Origin: Vibrio fluvialis
GTDB lineage: Bacteria > Pseudomonadota > Gammaproteobacteria > Enterobacterales > Vibrionaceae
NCBI RefSeq assembly: GCF_900460245.1
Contig: NZ_UHIP01000001.1
Coordinates: 2,480,001-2,544,000, forward strand
Direction of reading: 5' to 3'
Length of the DNA: 64,000 bases
Notes under the pieces: generated by a model
The model's input: only the letters and a program-made list of their open reading frames with translations
What the model was told of the DNA's origin: nothing
The model's database searches: none
Part shown: piece after piece, positions 49,370-60,451 of the stretch
Layout: each line of letters opens with the position of its first letter
How positions within the stretch are numbered: position 1 is the first letter of the stretch
Position numbers and translations under genes: made by a program

Positions 49370-49469
49370 TACTTTCTCCAGACTGTCACTATCTATTTAT
49401 GTTTGAGTACCGACAGTGATACGTGAATGCGTAGAAATCGGTTCGACATTTGTTGTCAGATTGCTGCTC

Positions 49470-49497
49470 ATTATACTGTTGATTCATACAGTGTCCA
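49470..49497 (-). promoter_or_regulatory. recA promoter with LexA (SOS) box
   Basis: The palindrome CTGT-N8-ACAG (49476-49491, minus strand) is a perfect LexA box core. It sits between TGGACA (49492-49497) and TATAAT (49470-49475), so LexA binding would block RNA polymerase, as at the E. coli recA promoter. Confidence 0.9.
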
Positions 49498-49541
49498 CCC
49501 CTGTATGGAAAAAAGTTGCAGCGAGTCGACAAACTTAACGC

Positions 49542-50030
49542 TTAAGCTATTGATAAATATTTGCTCAACGTCAGCAGGGCATGTTGCACCGCTTGATAGC
49601 GAACTTGCGCGCGATTTCCGGCGAAATGTTGAGTTTCTACATGAAGCCAACCATGCTTACTCGCCCAGGCAAAGCATACGGTGCCGACCGGCTTTTCTGC
49701 GCTGCCGCCGCCCGGGCCCGCGATGCCACTGATCGAAATACCAACGCTGCCCTGAGAGTGTTTTAGCGCGCCGAGTACCATTTCAACCACGACCGGTTCC
49801 GATACCGCGCCGTACTGTTCCAGCGTTGCAGCCTTAACACCAATCATTTCCTGCTTGGCTTCGTTGCTGTAGGTCACAAACGCGCGATCAAACCACGCGG
49901 AGCTGCCTGCGATATCGGTTACCGCGGTTGCCACGCCGCCGCCCGTGCAGGACTCAGCCGTAACCAGTATTTCACCCGCTGCCAGCAATTGTTCGCCAAC
50001 CTGCTGACTTAATGTTTGGTGTAATTCCAT
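49542..50030 (-). CDS. pncC: PncC, nicotinamide-nucleotide amidase (CinA C-terminal family)
   Basis: Stand-alone CinA C-terminal-domain enzyme that deamidates NMN to NaMN in the pyridine nucleotide cycle. It has TAESCTGGGVATAVTDIAGSS (about 26-46, in pieces) and ISGIAGPGGGSAEKPVGTV (about 107-125). I chose ATG 50030 (162 residues) after AGAGG; a TTG at 50036 is weaker. The gene lies beside recA, the same neighbourhood as in E. coli (ygaD), and is divergent from mutS. Confidence 0.93.
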   Translation of the reverse strand: MELHQTLSQQVGEQLLAAGEILVTAESCTGGGVATAVTDIAGSSAWFDRAFVTYSNEAKQEMIGVKAATLEQYGAVSEPVVVEMVLGALKHSQGSVGISISGIAGPGGGSAEKPVGTVCFAWASKHGWLHVETQHFAGNRAQVRYQAVQHALLTLSKYLSIA

Positions 50031-50114
50031 AACCAAAAACCTCTTTGCGTCTTTTCGCTCGATAGGGATTCACGTATCCTAAGCCGCTATGTCCACAAAC
50101 AAAAGATGTAACCC

Positions 50115-52676
50115 GTGACTGCCGAACAAAAACATACTCCAATGATGCAGCAATACCTCAAGCTCAAAGCTGAGAACCCGGATATTTTGCTGTTTTACCG
50201 CATGGGAGATTTTTACGAACTGTTCTATGACGATGCCAAACGCGCATCGCAATTGCTGGATATTTCCCTCACCAAACGCGGCGCATCCGCTGGTGAGCCG
50301 ATCCCGATGGCGGGCGTACCGTTTCATGCGGTTGAAGGCTACCTGGCGAAACTGGTCCAGTTGGGTGAATCGGTCGCGATTTGCGAGCAGATTGGCGACC
50401 CGGCCACCAGCAAAGGCCCGGTCGAGCGCAAAGTCGTTCGCATCGTCACTCCCGGCACTGTCACGGATGAGGCTTTGTTATCAGAACGGGTGGACAACCT
50501 GATTGCCGCGATTTATCACCATGATGGTCGCTTTGGCTATGCGACACTGGACATTACCTCTGGCCGTTTCCAGTTGTGTGAGCCGGAATCGGAAGAAGCA
50601 ATGGCGGCCGAACTGCAACGCACCTCACCACGCGAACTGTTGTTTCCGGAAGATTTTGCACCTGTGCAGTTGATGGCGAGCCGCAAAGGCAACCGTCGCC
50701 GTCCGGTATGGGAGTTTGAGATTGATACCGCCAAACAGCAGCTCAATCAACAGTTCGGTACACGCGATCTGGTCGGCTTTGGTGTAGAACAAGCGAAACT
50801 GGGTTTATGCGCGGCGGGTTGTTTGATTCAGTACGTGAAAGATACTCAGCGTACTGCTCTGCCACACATTCGTTCACTGACGTTTGATCGTCAGGATCAG
50901 TCGGTCATTCTCGATGCTGCGACCCGTCGCAATCTGGAGCTGACACAGAATCTCGCAGGCGGCACCGACAACACGTTAGCCGAAGTACTGGATCACTGCG
51001 CAACAGCGATGGGCAGCCGTATGCTCAAACGTTGGCTGCATCAACCTATGCGCAGTCTGGAAACATTGAACCAGCGCCTGGATGCCATCGGGGAAATTAA
51101 ACAGCACGGTTTATTCACCGAGCTACACCCTGTACTCAAGCAGATTGGTGACATTGAACGTATTCTGGCGCGTCTGGCACTGCGTTCTGCCCGTCCACGC
51201 GATCTCGCCCGCCTGCGCAATGCGCTGCAGCAGTTACCGGAACTGGCGGATGTACTAACCATCCTGACTCAGCCATATCTGGGCAAACTGCGTAACGACG
51301 CTCAACCGATGGACAGCCTATGCGAGTTACTGGAACAAGCCATCAAAGAAAACCCACCCGTCGTTATTCGCGATGGCGGTGTCATTGCCGATGGTTACAA
51401 TGCTGAACTGGATGAATGGCGTGACCTGGCCAATGGTGCAACCGAGTATCTCGACAGGCTTGAAGCTGACGAGCGCGAGCGTCACGGCATTGATACACTG
51501 AAGGTCGGCTATAACGCAGTGCATGGTTTCTACATTCAGGTCAGCCGTGGGCAAAGTCATCTGGTGCCGCCACATTACGTGCGTCGCCAGACACTGAAAA
51601 ATGCTGAACGCTACATCATTCCAGAACTGAAAGAGCACGAAGATAAAGTGCTGAATTCTAAGTCCAAAGCGCTGGCGTTGGAGAAACAGTTGTGGGAAGG
51701 GTTGTTTGATCAGCTTCTGCCTCACTTAGAGCAGATGCAAAATCTGGCGTCTGCCCTGTCGCAGATTGATGTGCTGCAGAATCTGGCAGAGCGTGCAGAA
51801 AGCCTAGATTACTGCCGCCCAACACTCAGCGATGAACCGGGGATTCGCATTCAAGCCGGTCGTCACCCGGTGGTCGAGCAAGTGATGGATGAACCATTTA
51901 TTGCTAACCCGATTGAACTGAATCCGCAACGTAAGATGCTGATCATCACCGGCCCGAACATGGGTGGTAAATCGACTTACATGCGTCAGACGGCGTTGAT
52001 TGCGCTGTTGGCTCACATTGGTTCTTACGTGCCAGCCGAAGCGGCGCACATTGGTTCGCTCGATCGCATCTTCACTCGTATCGGTGCTTCTGATGATTTG
52101 GCATCGGGTCGTTCAACCTTCATGGTGGAAATGACAGAAACCGCCAATATTCTTCACAACGCCACCGAACGTAGCCTAGTCTTAATGGATGAAATCGGCC
52201 GCGGCACCAGTACTTACGATGGCCTGTCACTGGCCTGGGCAAGTGCGGAATGGCTGGCCAAGGAAATTGGGGCAATGACTCTGTTTGCCACGCACTATTT
52301 TGAACTGACGGAGTTACCGAATTCACTGCCACATCTCGCCAACGTTCACCTTGATGCGGTGGAGCACGGCGACAGCATTGCCTTTATGCATGCCGTACAA
52401 GAAGGCGCAGCGAGTAAGTCGTATGGTTTGGCGGTGGCAGGTTTGGCAGGTGTACCTAAAGCGGTCATCAAAAACGCCCGAGCCAAACTGACTCAGCTCG
52501 AACAACTCAGTCTTCAGCAGCCCAGTCAGAAACCAAGCACGGTCGATATTGCTAATCAACTGAGCCTTATCCCAGAGCCAAGCGAAGTCGAACAGACACT
52601 GGCCGAGATTGATCCCGATGATCTGACCCCGCGCCAGGCTCTTGAGGCACTCTATCGTCTGAAAAAGATGCTTTAG
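50115..52676 (+). CDS. mutS: MutS, DNA mismatch-recognition ATPase
   Basis: Detects mispaired bases and, with MutL and MutH, starts strand-specific repair. The mismatch-reading domain has the Phe-x-Glu motif in [12 protein letters not shown] (about residues 36-47), the clamp and lever domains follow, and the C-terminal ATPase has GPNMGGKST (about 615) and DEIGRGTST. 853 residues, equal to E. coli MutS. The start is GTG at 50115. It converges on rpoS, with only a shared terminator between them. Confidence 0.97.
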   Translation: MTAEQKHTPMMQQYLKLKAENPDILLFYRMGDFYELFYDDAKRASQLLDISLTKRGASAGEPIPMAGVPFHAVEGYLAKLVQLGESVAICEQIGDPATSKGPVERKVVRIVTPGTVTDEALLSERVDNLIAAIYHHDGRFGYATLDITSGRFQLCEPESEEAMAAELQRTSPRELLFPEDFAPVQLMASRKGNRRRPVWEFEIDTAKQQLNQQFGTRDLVGFGVEQAKLGLCAAGCLIQYVKDTQRTALPHIRSLTFDRQDQSVILDAATRRNLELTQNLAGGTDNTLAEVLDHCATAMGSRMLKRWLHQPMRSLETLNQRLDAIGEIKQHGLFTELHPVLKQIGDIERILARLALRSARPRDLARLRNALQQLPELADVLTILTQPYLGKLRNDAQPMDSLCELLEQAIKENPPVVIRDGGVIADGYNAELDEWRDLANGATEYLDRLEADERERHGIDTLKVGYNAVHGFYIQVSRGQSHLVPPHYVRRQTLKNAERYIIPELKEHEDKVLNSKSKALALEKQLWEGLFDQLLPHLEQMQNLASALSQIDVLQNLAERAESLDYCRPTLSDEPGIRIQAGRHPVVEQVMDEPFIANPIELNPQRKMLIITGPNMGGKSTYMRQTALIALLAHIGSYVPAEAAHIGSLDRIFTRIGASDDLASGRSTFMVEMTETANILHNATERSLVLMDEIGRGTSTYDGLSLAWASAEWLAKEIGAMTLFATHYFELTELPNSLPHLANVHLDAVEHGDSIAFMHAVQEGAASKSYGLAVAGLAGVPKAVIKNARAKLTQLEQLSLQQPSQKPSTVDIANQLSLIPEPSEVEQTLAEIDPDDLTPRQALEALYRLKKML

Positions 52677-52695
52677 CCCTCTTCCTACAGTGATC

Positions 52696-52722
52696 AAAAA
52701 AGGCACTCAATGAGTGCCTTTT
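52696..52722. terminator. Bidirectional terminator between mutS and rpoS
   Basis: Stem AAGGCACTCA/TGAGTGCCTT with A and T runs either side, in the 68-nt gap between the convergent genes. Confidence 0.88.
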
Positions 52723-52744
52723 CATTTCAATCAGTCTGCTGTGT

Positions 52745-53731
52745 TTAATCGTTTTCCACGTTGAACAGCGATTCCATATTCAGGCCTTGTTTCATCAGGA
52801 TCTCTCTCAGACGGCGCAGACCTTCAACCTGAATTTGGCGTACACGTTCACGAGTCAGATTAATCTCGCGGCCGACTTCTTCCAGCGTCGAAGGTTCATA
52901 GCCCAACAAGCCAAAGCGGCGTGCCAGCACTTCTTTCTGTTTCGGATTGAGCTCATCCAGCCAAGCCACCAACGAATCACGAATGTCGTCATCTTGCGTG
53001 GAGACTTCAGGATCAGAGTTGTTGATGTCCGGAATGATATCCAGCAACGCCTTATCACCGTCACCGCCAATCGGAGTGTCCACAGAGCTGATGCGCTCAT
53101 TCAGGCGCAGCATTTTGCTGACGTCATCCACTGGCTTATCCAGTTCAACCGCTATTTCTTCTGCGGTTGGTTCGTGGTCCAGTTTCTGAGACAGTTCACG
53201 TGCAGTACGCAGGTAAATATTCAGCTCTTTCACCACATGAATCGGTAAACGAATGGTACGGGTTTGGTTCATCAGCGCACGTTCAATGGTCTGACGAATC
53301 CACCAGGTGGCGTAAGTCGAAAAACGGAAACCGCGTTCTGGGTCGAATTTCTCTACCGCACGAATCAGGCCGAGGTTACCCTCTTCAATCAGGTCAAGCA
53401 GTGCCAGGCCACGATTACTATAACGGCGGGAAATCTTGACCACCAGACGTAAGTTACTCTCAATCATGCGTTTGCGCGCAGCTTCATCGCCACGCAGAGC
53501 ACGGCGAGCGTAGAGTACTTCTTCTTCGGCGGTTAACAGTGGTGAGAAACCAATCTCACTCAGATACATCTGAGTTGCATCGAGGCTTTTCGTTGAAGCG
53601 TCAAACTCTTCACGAATCTCTTCTGACTGGTCATTGTTGGTAGCAAGTTCTTCTTCGACCTCAGCAAGATTCGCTGTTTCAGGATCAAAATCAAACTCTT
53701 CGACTTTAGTGGCTGTATTGCTGATACTCAT
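52745..53731 (-). CDS. rpoS: RpoS, stationary-phase and stress sigma factor
   Basis: Sigma-38 directs RNA polymerase to general stress genes. Region 2 includes [30 protein letters not shown] and the -10 recognition segment [17 protein letters not shown]; region 4 ends with [20 protein letters not shown], a helix-turn-helix for the -35. The protein is 328 residues (E. coli 330). The ribosome site and part of its regulatory region lie in the gap after nlpD (about 70 nt); in E. coli the main rpoS promoter lies inside nlpD. Confidence 0.98.
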   Translation of the reverse strand: MSISNTATKVEEFDFDPETANLAEVEEELATNNDQSEEIREEFDASTKSLDATQMYLSEIGFSPLLTAEEEVLYARRALRGDEAARKRMIESNLRLVVKISRRYSNRGLALLDLIEEGNLGLIRAVEKFDPERGFRFSTYATWWIRQTIERALMNQTRTIRLPIHVVKELNIYLRTARELSQKLDHEPTAEEIAVELDKPVDDVSKMLRLNERISSVDTPIGGDGDKALLDIIPDINNSDPEVSTQDDDIRDSLVAWLDELNPKQKEVLARRFGLLGYEPSTLEEVGREINLTRERVRQIQVEGLRRLREILMKQGLNMESLFNVEND

Positions 53732-53802
53732 AGCGCCTCCCCTGGCGAGCTAGCAAGACATTACTACTCTGAATGTCACTACATGACTCTTAACAAGTAT
53801 GT

Positions 53803-54738
53803 TTATGGTAAGTAGCGCTTCGGATTCACTGACTTACCTTGATATCGAATTTCAAAGTGCAAACGAACACTACTGGTTCCTGAACTGCCCATTGTTGCTA
53901 TTTTCTGGCCAGCCTTAACACTTTGTCCTTCTTTAACCAGCAACCGATCGTTGTGGGCATAAGCACTGAGATAGTGATCGTTGTGCTTAATGATGACAAG
54001 ATTGCCATAACCTCGTAATGCATTGCCCGAGTACACCACGGTACCTGCTGCGGTTGAAACAATGGATTGACCTCGCTGTCCTGCAATGTCGATACCTTTG
54101 TTACCTTGATCCCCAGCAGAAAAATTCTTAACAACTCTGCCTTGAGTAGGCCATAACCACTTCGCGACTTTATCGTTCGTTGGTTTAGGTTTACTTACAG
54201 TTTTGTTAACATTTTGTTTACTTGAGTTTCCAACATACTCTTTTGTTTTCGATTGATCAACACCCTTTTCTGGATATTTTTTAACCACTTTTGATGATGT
54301 ATTAGTAGTTTGTGATGACGCTGCAGGTTTAGAGTTTTTGCTCACGTTTGGTACAGCAACGGGAGGCGCTACAGGTTTTGCTGCTACAGAAACCGCACCA
54401 GCCGCAGCAACTGCTGAGCCTGCGCCACTTCCACCATAAGCGGGTGGATTGTATGCAGGTTGCCATAGTTTCAGTTTTTGACCCGGATGGATCGTGTAGG
54501 GAGATTTAAGATCATTGTAACGAATCAACTCTTTTACATCTTTATCTGTGATGTAAGCGATAAAGTACAGCGTATCCCCGCGCTTCACTTCGTAGTAGCT
54601 GCCACGGTAGCTGCCACGCTCAATTGAGTTGTAGTCCTTTTTCAACCCCGATACTGGTGCAGGAGAATGCGCCACGCAGCCCAACATCAGGCAGCACAGT
54701 CCAATCACAATACAGTTTCGACGCTGAAAAAAGCTCAT
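53803..54738 (-). CDS. nlpD: NlpD, lipoprotein activator of amidase AmiC
   Basis: Septal outer-membrane lipoprotein that activates AmiC so that daughter cells separate. Lipobox LMLGC (Cys21), a LysM peptidoglycan-binding domain (about residues 48-91), a long Ala/Pro/Ser/Thr/Lys-rich linker, and a C-terminal LytM/M23 domain (about 195-311). The LytM domain is degenerate: the usual HxxxD zinc site is Asn213...Asp217 and the HxH site is Arg292-Leu-His294, so it is an activator rather than a peptidase. It precedes rpoS, as in E. coli. Confidence 0.96.
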   Translation of the reverse strand: MSFFQRRNCIVIGLCCLMLGCVAHSPAPVSGLKKDYNSIERGSYRGSYYEVKRGDTLYFIAYITDKDVKELIRYNDLKSPYTIHPGQKLKLWQPAYNPPAYGGSGAGSAVAAAGAVSVAAKPVAPPVAVPNVSKNSKPAASSQTTNTSSKVVKKYPEKGVDQSKTKEYVGNSSKQNVNKTVSKPKPTNDKVAKWLWPTQGRVVKNFSAGDQGNKGIDIAGQRGQSIVSTAAGTVVYSGNALRGYGNLVIIKHNDHYLSAYAHNDRLLVKEGQSVKAGQKIATMGSSGTSSVRLHFEIRYQGKSVNPKRYLP

Positions 54739-55364
54739 TACGCGAGATCACCTGCCACTAACGGTACAAAACGCACCATTTCAACCACTTGGGTGGTAAC
54801 TTCATCACCTTGACGTACGATTTTCAGCAGTTGTTGATCTTCTTCGCCAACCGGAATCACCAAGCGGCCACCTTCGGCCAACTGATCCAGCAAAGCCTGA
54901 GGAACCACAGGCGCAGCTGCAGTCACAATGATGGCATCAAACGGGCCTTTCGCAGGCCATCCCTGCCAGCCATCACCATGTTTGGTCGAGACATTATAGA
55001 TATCCAGTTGCTTAAGACGACGCTTGGCCTCCCACTGCAAAGACTTGATGCGCTCAATCGAGAAAACATGATCAACCAACTGAGCGAGCACTGCGGTCTG
55101 ATACCCTGAGCCAGTGCCGATTTCCAACACCCGACTGCCGCGTTTAAGCTCCAGCATTTGGGTCATTTTGGCCACAATATAAGGTTGGGAGATGGTCTGC
55201 CCCTGACCAATCGGCAACGCATTATTGTCGTATGCCTGGTGCATCATGGCTTGGGAAACAAACGCTTCTCGTGGTAACGCATGAATCGCGGCCAGCACAC
55301 TCTGATCACTGATACCGTGACCAGCGAGCAATTGAATCAATCTGTCCGCTTTCGGGTTAGCCAT
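54738..55364 (-). CDS. pcm: Pcm, protein-L-isoaspartate O-methyltransferase
   Basis: Methylates isoaspartyl residues in aged proteins so that they can return to aspartate. The SAM motif reads [17 protein letters not shown] (about 80-96), and the length is 208 residues (E. coli 208). The ATG at 55364 follows AAGGAAA at the right distance; a GTG two codons earlier is less likely. It overlaps surE by 8 nt and abuts nlpD (1 nt), giving the conserved surE-pcm-nlpD-rpoS order. Confidence 0.96.
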   Translation of the reverse strand: MANPKADRLIQLLAGHGISDQSVLAAIHALPREAFVSQAMMHQAYDNNALPIGQGQTISQPYIVAKMTQMLELKRGSRVLEIGTGSGYQTAVLAQLVDHVFSIERIKSLQWEAKRRLKQLDIYNVSTKHGDGWQGWPAKGPFDAIIVTAAAPVVPQALLDQLAEGGRLVIPVGEEDQQLLKIVRQGDEVTTQVVEMVRFVPLVAGDLA

Positions 55365-56124
55365 CGGCACTTTCCTTAAGCCAGTGGTTCATTGCTCCCA
55401 GTGATTCGTGCGCCGTCAGATCCACCTGCATTGGCGTAATAGAGACGTAACCATGCTCAACCGCATGAAAGTCGGTCCCTTCGCCCGCGTCTTGTTCTTT
55501 ACCCGGAGGGCCAAGCCAATAGATATCGTGACCACGAGGATCTTTCTGCTTGATCATACTCTCAGCGTGATGGCGCGCACCAAGGCGGGTTACCTGATGG
55601 CCTTTGAGTTTGTCAAAAGGCAGATCCGGGATATTCACATTGATCAGACGATTGGTCGGAATCGGAGAAGAAAGATGTTGCAGCACCAGCTGACGAGCAA
55701 TTTTACCCGCGGTGGCAAAATGATGTTTTCCGACCAAAGAAAATGCAATGGACTGAACGCCAAGGAAATGACCTTCCATAGCTGCGGCAACGGTGCCCGA
55801 ATACAGCACGTCATCACCCAGGTTGGCGCCATGGTTGATGCCACTCAGCACCAAATCCGGCAACTCATCTTTAAGCAGCTCATTGAGGGCAAAATGAACA
55901 CAATCAGTCGGAGTTCCCTGCACAGAGTAGGTATTCGGCTCGATGCGGGTGACACGTAAAGGCTGCTCGAGTGTTAATGAATTCGAAGCGCCTGAACGGT
56001 TACGATCAGGTGCAACGATGATGATTTCCGCCAGGTCGGCCAGTGCATACGCCAGAGCACGAATGCCCTCAGCATACACACCGTCATCATTGCTCAGCAA
56101 AATTTTCAGCTTTTTTTCACTCAT
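55357..56124 (-). CDS. surE: SurE, 5'/3'-nucleotidase
   Basis: Divalent-metal nucleotidase and exopolyphosphatase linked to stationary-phase survival. The N-terminal metal site is [13 protein letters not shown] (about 8-20), and [11 protein letters not shown] and [22 protein letters not shown] (about 93-114, in pieces) are typical. I chose ATG 56124 (255 residues; E. coli 253), which overlaps the truD end by 8 nt; an in-frame GTG at 56130 adds two residues. In the conserved truD-surE-pcm order. Confidence 0.96.
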   Translation of the reverse strand: MSEKKLKILLSNDDGVYAEGIRALAYALADLAEIIIVAPDRNRSGASNSLTLEQPLRVTRIEPNTYSVQGTPTDCVHFALNELLKDELPDLVLSGINHGANLGDDVLYSGTVAAAMEGHFLGVQSIAFSLVGKHHFATAGKIARQLVLQHLSSPIPTNRLINVNIPDLPFDKLKGHQVTRLGARHHAESMIKQKDPRGHDIYWLGPPGKEQDAGEGTDFHAVEHGYVSITPMQVDLTAHESLGAMNHWLKESADG

Positions 56125-57163
56125 ATACACGCTCTACAGGAATTTCTTCGATCAACTCACGCACAATCGAGGTTGCAAAACTGCCCGCGTCCAACGCAAA
56201 TCGTAATGTAATCTGGTCGCCATCCACTTCCCAGCTCAGATCTTGCGGCATTAACGAGACTGCGCGGCGATCATGACGCATGCGGTTACCGCAGATGAGC
56301 GCCATCAAATCCGGTTCCGCATCTAATTGTGGCTGCTCCAACGCCAACGCCTCGTTTTGGGTCGGCAGTGCATTGTCCCCTGCCAGAGCCGCTGAAATCA
56401 CCGCTTCACCACGTTGCAACTTGGCGTTCCACTCGTTTAACTGGCCCGCTTCTACCAGCATTTGCTCTCTGCCCACCAGCGCCACATCGCCGTCGACAAA
56501 ACGGTAGAAACAATCGGCCTCAATGCGCGCTGACACAATGTGGTTAAAGATCCACGAACGGGCGCTCGACAGATACAGGCTGCGCTGATTCTGATTGCGA
56601 CTGCGAACATTCTCACGCCCCCAACGGCGTGCCTCAGTGACGTTGTTACCGTCTCGGCCAAAACGCTGGTTACCAAAGTAGTTCGGCACGCCCTGCTGAG
56701 CAACAACGGCCAGACGGCGCAGCACATCATCCACGTCAGTCACTTCTGACAGGACGACTTCAAATCGATTGCCGCGCAGGTCGCCCGGGCGCAGCTTTTT
56801 ATTGTGACGCTGCATTGCCAGAACTTCGATGCTTGGGTATTGCGCCAGAAACAGACTCAGGTTCGGGAACTTGCCTTGTGGCATGTGCACGCTCAGCCAT
56901 TGCTCGGTCACGGCATGGCGATCCTTGAGGCCTGCCCAGCTGACATCTTTCGATTTCACGCCACACGCTTTGGCCAGTTCATTCGCCACAAAACTGGTGT
57001 TCTCACCAGTTTTACGGATACGTATCATCACTTGCTCGCCACTACCGCTGAAGTCATACCCCAGATCTTCAACGACTTTAAAATGTTCCGGTTTAGCCTT
57101 AATTTTGGCCTTAGCTGTTGGTTTACCACATAAATAAGCCAACGAAGATAAAAGATCTGTCAT
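56117..57163 (-). CDS. truD: TruD, tRNA pseudouridine-13 synthase
   Basis: Makes pseudouridine 13 in tRNA-Glu and others. The catalytic aspartate is in [13 protein letters not shown] (about residue 80), the N-terminal part has [13 protein letters not shown], and [15 protein letters not shown] (about 160-174) is the TruD domain signature. 348 residues (E. coli 349). It is placed between ispF (31 nt upstream) and surE. Confidence 0.96.
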   Translation of the reverse strand: MTDLLSSLAYLCGKPTAKAKIKAKPEHFKVVEDLGYDFSGSGEQVMIRIRKTGENTSFVANELAKACGVKSKDVSWAGLKDRHAVTEQWLSVHMPQGKFPNLSLFLAQYPSIEVLAMQRHNKKLRPGDLRGNRFEVVLSEVTDVDDVLRRLAVVAQQGVPNYFGNQRFGRDGNNVTEARRWGRENVRSRNQNQRSLYLSSARSWIFNHIVSARIEADCFYRFVDGDVALVGREQMLVEAGQLNEWNAKLQRGEAVISAALAGDNALPTQNEALALEQPQLDAEPDLMALICGNRMRHDRRAVSLMPQDLSWEVDGDQITLRFALDAGSFATSIVRELIEEIPVERVYE

Positions 57164-57194
57164 TTTTTATTCCGATATGTGAAGGCAGTGACAA

Positions 57195-57671
57195 TCATGC
57201 CTTCACGAGTAATACGACGGCTTCACATGCGATGCCTTCTTTGCGGCCGGTGAAACCAAGGCGCTCTGTTGTGGTCGCTTTCACATTCACGTTGCCCAGA
57301 TCCGTTTCAAGATCTTCAGCAATCGCGGCACACATCGCTTCAATATGCGGGGCCATTTTCGGAGCCTGCGCCATGATGGTGACGTCAGCGTTGCCTAAAC
57401 GGTACCCCTGCTCTTTGACACGGCGATAGACGTCTTTCAACAACTCACGGCTGTCTGCCCCTTTCCACTTATCATCAGTATCCGGGAAATGACGACCGAT
57501 ATCGCCTGCGGCAATCGCACCCAGCAGAGCATCGCTCAATGCATGCAGCGCCACATCACCGTCTGAATGGGCGATCAACCCTTGTTCGTAAGGAACGGCA
57601 ACACCACCAATGATAACCGGACCTTCTCCACCAAATTTGTGTACATCAAAACCGTGGCCAATTCGAATCAT
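57195..57671 (-). CDS. ispF: IspF, MECDP synthase of the MEP pathway
   Basis: Cyclises CDP-methylerythritol phosphate to MEcPP in isoprenoid synthesis, feeding undecaprenyl phosphate (wall carrier) and ubiquinone. The metal ligands are Asp8 and His10 in GFDVHKF and His42 in [19 protein letters not shown] segment reads VTIMAQAPK. 158 residues (E. coli 159). It follows ispD by 2 nt. Confidence 0.97.
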   Translation of the reverse strand: MIRIGHGFDVHKFGGEGPVIIGGVAVPYEQGLIAHSDGDVALHALSDALLGAIAAGDIGRHFPDTDDKWKGADSRELLKDVYRRVKEQGYRLGNADVTIMAQAPKMAPHIEAMCAAIAEDLETDLGNVNVKATTTERLGFTGRKEGIACEAVVLLVKA

Positions 57672-57673
57672 GT

Positions 57674-58384
57674 TCAGTCCTTGCTGTTGCTTAGATAATT
57701 GCGGCTTAAATAGAACTCGGCGAGTGCGAGATCTTCAGGTTGGGTAATTTTAATATTATCGGCGCGCCCTGCCACCAACGCCGGTTTCTGTCCCAGCCAT
57801 TCAAAGGCAGACGCTTCGTCGGTAATCACCGCCTGGGCAGCGAGCGCGTGCGTCAAAGCCTGCATCAGCGGCTGCGCACGAAACATTTGTGGAGTCAGTG
57901 CGTGCCATAGCGCGACGCGATCCACGGTATGGTCGATATTCTGTCCACCGTCGGCGCGTTTCATGGTGTCACGCACTGGCGCGGCGAGAATCGCGCCCAC
58001 AGTATGGGTTTGCGCTGTGGCGATCAGTTGGCTGATATCGGCATGTTCAACGCACGGGCGGGCAGCATCGTGCACCAACACCCACTCACTCAACTGATGC
58101 TGACACACATAGTCCAGCGCGGACAGCACCGAATCGGCACGCTCTTTGCCACCGGAAACGCGAACCACACGCGGATGATTAGCCAGTGTCAGCGAGCCGA
58201 AATAGGGGTCATTGTCGCTGACAGCCACCACCACTTGTCCGACATCGGGATGACGCAGCAAGGCTTCGACGGTGTGTTCAAGCACAGTATGTCCATGCAG
58301 GATTAAATATTGCTTGGGGCGATCAGCCTGCATACGACTGCCGACGCCAGCGGCGGGCACAATTGCAGTAATCTTAGCGGTCAT
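57674..58384 (-). CDS. ispD: IspD, MEP cytidylyltransferase
   Basis: Couples CTP to methylerythritol 4-phosphate. Nucleotide binding loop [17 protein letters not shown] (about 10-26), and [12 protein letters not shown] (about 100-111), are diagnostic. 236 residues (E. coli 236). The ATG overlaps ftsB by 4 nt, and ispF follows by 2 nt. Confidence 0.97.
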   Translation of the reverse strand: MTAKITAIVPAAGVGSRMQADRPKQYLILHGHTVLEHTVEALLRHPDVGQVVVAVSDNDPYFGSLTLANHPRVVRVSGGKERADSVLSALDYVCQHQLSEWVLVHDAARPCVEHADISQLIATAQTHTVGAILAAPVRDTMKRADGGQNIDHTVDRVALWHALTPQMFRAQPLMQALTHALAAQAVITDEASAFEWLGQKPALVAGRADNIKITQPEDLALAEFYLSRNYLSNSKD

Positions 58385-58662
58385 GGACGGTCCTCACCGA
58401 TGATGCGATAGAAGGTTTCCCCCTCTTTCACCATACCCAGTTCATGTCGGGCACGCTCTTCAATGGCATCCAGCCCCTGACGCAAATCGTCAATCTCCGC
58501 AAACATCTCCTGATTACGCAGATGCAGGTTACCGTTTACCTGCTGTTGTACCTGAATTTCGCTCGACACAGCCCGGTAATCGGCAATGCCGTTTTTCCCC
58601 ATCCACAAGTCGTATTGTAGTAAGGCAAACAGCAGAGTCAGTGCCACCGCAAATACTCGCAT
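58381..58662 (-). CDS. ftsB: FtsB, bitopic cell-division protein
   Basis: Small inner-membrane divisome protein; with FtsL (encoded near 9.4 kb) and FtsQ it activates septal synthesis. A short cytoplasmic start is followed by a transmembrane segment (about residues 3-21, [18 protein letters not shown]) and a periplasmic coiled coil ([23 protein letters not shown]...). 93 residues (E. coli 103). Its place before ispD is the usual ftsB context. Sequence is poorly conserved, so position counts. Confidence 0.94.
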   Translation of the reverse strand: MRVFAVALTLLFALLQYDLWMGKNGIADYRAVSSEIQVQQQVNGNLHLRNQEMFAEIDDLRQGLDAIEERARHELGMVKEGETFYRIIGEDRP

Positions 58663-58687
58663 AACCGTCTCTCTCGTTGATTGAAAC

Positions 58688-58709
58688 TATGCCGCACAAT
58701 GGCGGCATA
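58688..58709 (-). terminator. Weak terminator-like hairpin between uppP and ftsB
   Basis: Eight-base-pair stem TATGCCGC/GCGGCATA with a six-base loop, but few T residues after it on the minus strand. It may attenuate read-through from uppP. Confidence 0.35.
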
Positions 58710-58791
58710 AGATGAGATTCATTGTTAAGAAAAGTTCACCACTTATACCACAAGCCCGAACCTCAGGCGAGTCAGCACAAGGGCAACGCGC

Positions 58792-59595
58792 TTACTGGCT
58801 GAGCAGAAACGCGAACAAACCCGCGCCCAGCAGCAGGCGGTAAATCACAAACGGAGTCATACCCATACGGGAAATCAGCTTCAGGAAGAAGAAAATACAG
58901 ATATAAGCGCTGACAAATGATGTCGCGATACCCGTCAGTAGAAAACCGGTATGCACAGGCTCACCGCTGGTCACCAGTTTCAGCCCCAGATAGCCACCCG
59001 CCAGCATGATGATCGGAATTGACATCAGGAACGAAAAGCGGGCTGCCGCTTCACGGGTAAACCCCAGGTAAAGTGCAGCAGTGATGGTCGCACCGGAACG
59101 AGAAGTGCCCGGGATGATCGCCACAGCCTGAGCCAAACCAATAAACAGCGCTTTTTTCCAGCCCGCCTGATACTCATCTTCAAGCAGCGATGCATTCTTA
59201 TCGACGTACCACAACAGCAAACCAAACACGATTGTAGTAGTCGCAATCACCCATGCGCTGCGCAAGTACACTTCCACAATGTCTTTCATCAGTAGGCCAA
59301 ATACACAGGCCGGAATCGTCGCCAGCACAATAAGCCATGCCAGTTTGGCTTCTTTGCTGCGATCACCTTTAAAGATTGAGCCGAAAAATGCCCGCAGCAA
59401 CGACACCACTTCACGGCGGAAATAAATGACGACGGCCGCCAGCGTACCGACGTGAACCGCAACGTCAAACGCGAGTCCCTGATCCGCCCAGCCAAATACA
59501 GCTGACGGCAGAATTAAATGCGCAGAGCTGGAAATAGGAAGGAATTCGGTTAAGCCCTGAATTAAAGCCAGAATGAACGATTCAAAATAACTCAT
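58792..59595 (-). CDS. uppP: UppP (BacA), undecaprenyl-diphosphate phosphatase
   Basis: Inner-membrane enzyme that regenerates undecaprenyl phosphate, the carrier used by MraY and MurG; overproduction gives bacitracin resistance. The catalytic EXXXE-type region reads [18 protein letters not shown] (about 10-27), and the second motif is [11 protein letters not shown] (about 157-167). 267 residues with about eight transmembrane segments. It follows folK by 14 nt. Confidence 0.97.
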   Translation of the reverse strand: MSYFESFILALIQGLTEFLPISSSAHLILPSAVFGWADQGLAFDVAVHVGTLAAVVIYFRREVVSLLRAFFGSIFKGDRSKEAKLAWLIVLATIPACVFGLLMKDIVEVYLRSAWVIATTTIVFGLLLWYVDKNASLLEDEYQAGWKKALFIGLAQAVAIIPGTSRSGATITAALYLGFTREAAARFSFLMSIPIIMLAGGYLGLKLVTSGEPVHTGFLLTGIATSFVSAYICIFFFLKLISRMGMTPFVIYRLLLGAGLFAFLLSQ

Positions 59596-59609
59596 TGTTT
59601 TCTCGTTGA

Positions 59610-60101
59610 TTAGTTAAGAGTAAACCACAGTTCAACCGGCTTCAGAGCCGTTAATCCCTGGGCTTGTTGCCACACATGTTCAATAGTGTCTTGCGTGCCG
59701 GGAACCGTCAGCATCGGACACAGTTCGTGCAGGGGCTGAATCACAAAAGGGTATTGGTAGATATCCGGGCGAGGCAGAACGGGTGCCACGGCCGAAACGG
59801 TATCGCCGAACAGAATGATATCCAGATCCAGCGTACGATCCTGGAACTTCTTCGCCTGACTGTCACGCCCCCAGCGCAATTCAATCTCGCGCAGGGTTAG
59901 AGCAAAATCAGCCAGACTAAGTTCCGTTTTCATCTCAACCACCAGGTTGTAAAACGCATGGCTGTCAAACCCCACCGATTCACACTCATAAATAGTCGAC
60001 AAACGTAGATCGCAACCAAGCCGACTCAATTCATCAATTGCCGCTTCGATATGCTTGTGACGCTGCAGGTTTGAACCGATTCCCACATACGTGGTGATCA
60101 T
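59610..60101 (-). CDS. folK: FolK, hydroxymethyldihydropterin pyrophosphokinase
   Basis: Transfers pyrophosphate from ATP to hydroxymethyldihydropterin in folate synthesis. [19 protein letters not shown] at the start and the magnesium-binding [13 protein letters not shown] (about 85-97) identify the family. 163 residues (E. coli 159). The ATG overlaps the folB stop by 4 nt, and folB makes its substrate. Confidence 0.95.
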   Translation of the reverse strand: MITTYVGIGSNLQRHKHIEAAIDELSRLGCDLRLSTIYECESVGFDSHAFYNLVVEMKTELSLADFALTLREIELRWGRDSQAKKFQDRTLDLDIILFGDTVSAVAPVLPRPDIYQYPFVIQPLHELCPMLTVPGTQDTIEHVWQQAQGLTALKPVELWFTLN

Positions 60102-60451
60102 GCCTGACCGCGCTCAATGATCACGCCGACACCTTTTGCTTGCGCGACCGCGCCTGGCTTCGTCAGGCGAATGCGAATCCAAGGCACAGAAAAACGTGTC
60201 ATGATCAGTTCTGCGACCTCTTCTGCCACTCGTTCAACCAACAGAAAACGACCCGTTTCAATATGTTCAATCACGGCCTGACTCACTTGAGCATAATCCA
60301 GTGCATCTGCAACATCATCACTTTTACCGGCAGGCTGATTATCGTGTGCCATTTCCAGATCCAGCACCAGCTTCTGCTTGATTTCCTGCTCCCAGTCGTA
60401 AACACCGATTGTCGTGATCACTTCCAGCTGTTCGATAAAAACTTTATCCAT
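60098..60451 (-). CDS. folB: FolB, dihydroneopterin aldolase
   Basis: Splits dihydroneopterin to hydroxymethyldihydropterin, the step before FolK. The VFIEQLEVITTIGVYDWEQEIKQKL start (in pieces), DALDYAQVSQAV and the C-terminal VRIRLTKPGAVAQAKGVGV-like run WIRIRLTKPGAVAQ are typical. 117 residues (E. coli 122). First gene of folB-folK-uppP; divergent from plsY. Confidence 0.95.
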   Translation of the reverse strand: MDKVFIEQLEVITTIGVYDWEQEIKQKLVLDLEMAHDNQPAGKSDDVADALDYAQVSQAVIEHIETGRFLLVERVAEEVAELIMTRFSVPWIRIRLTKPGAVAQAKGVGVIIERGQA

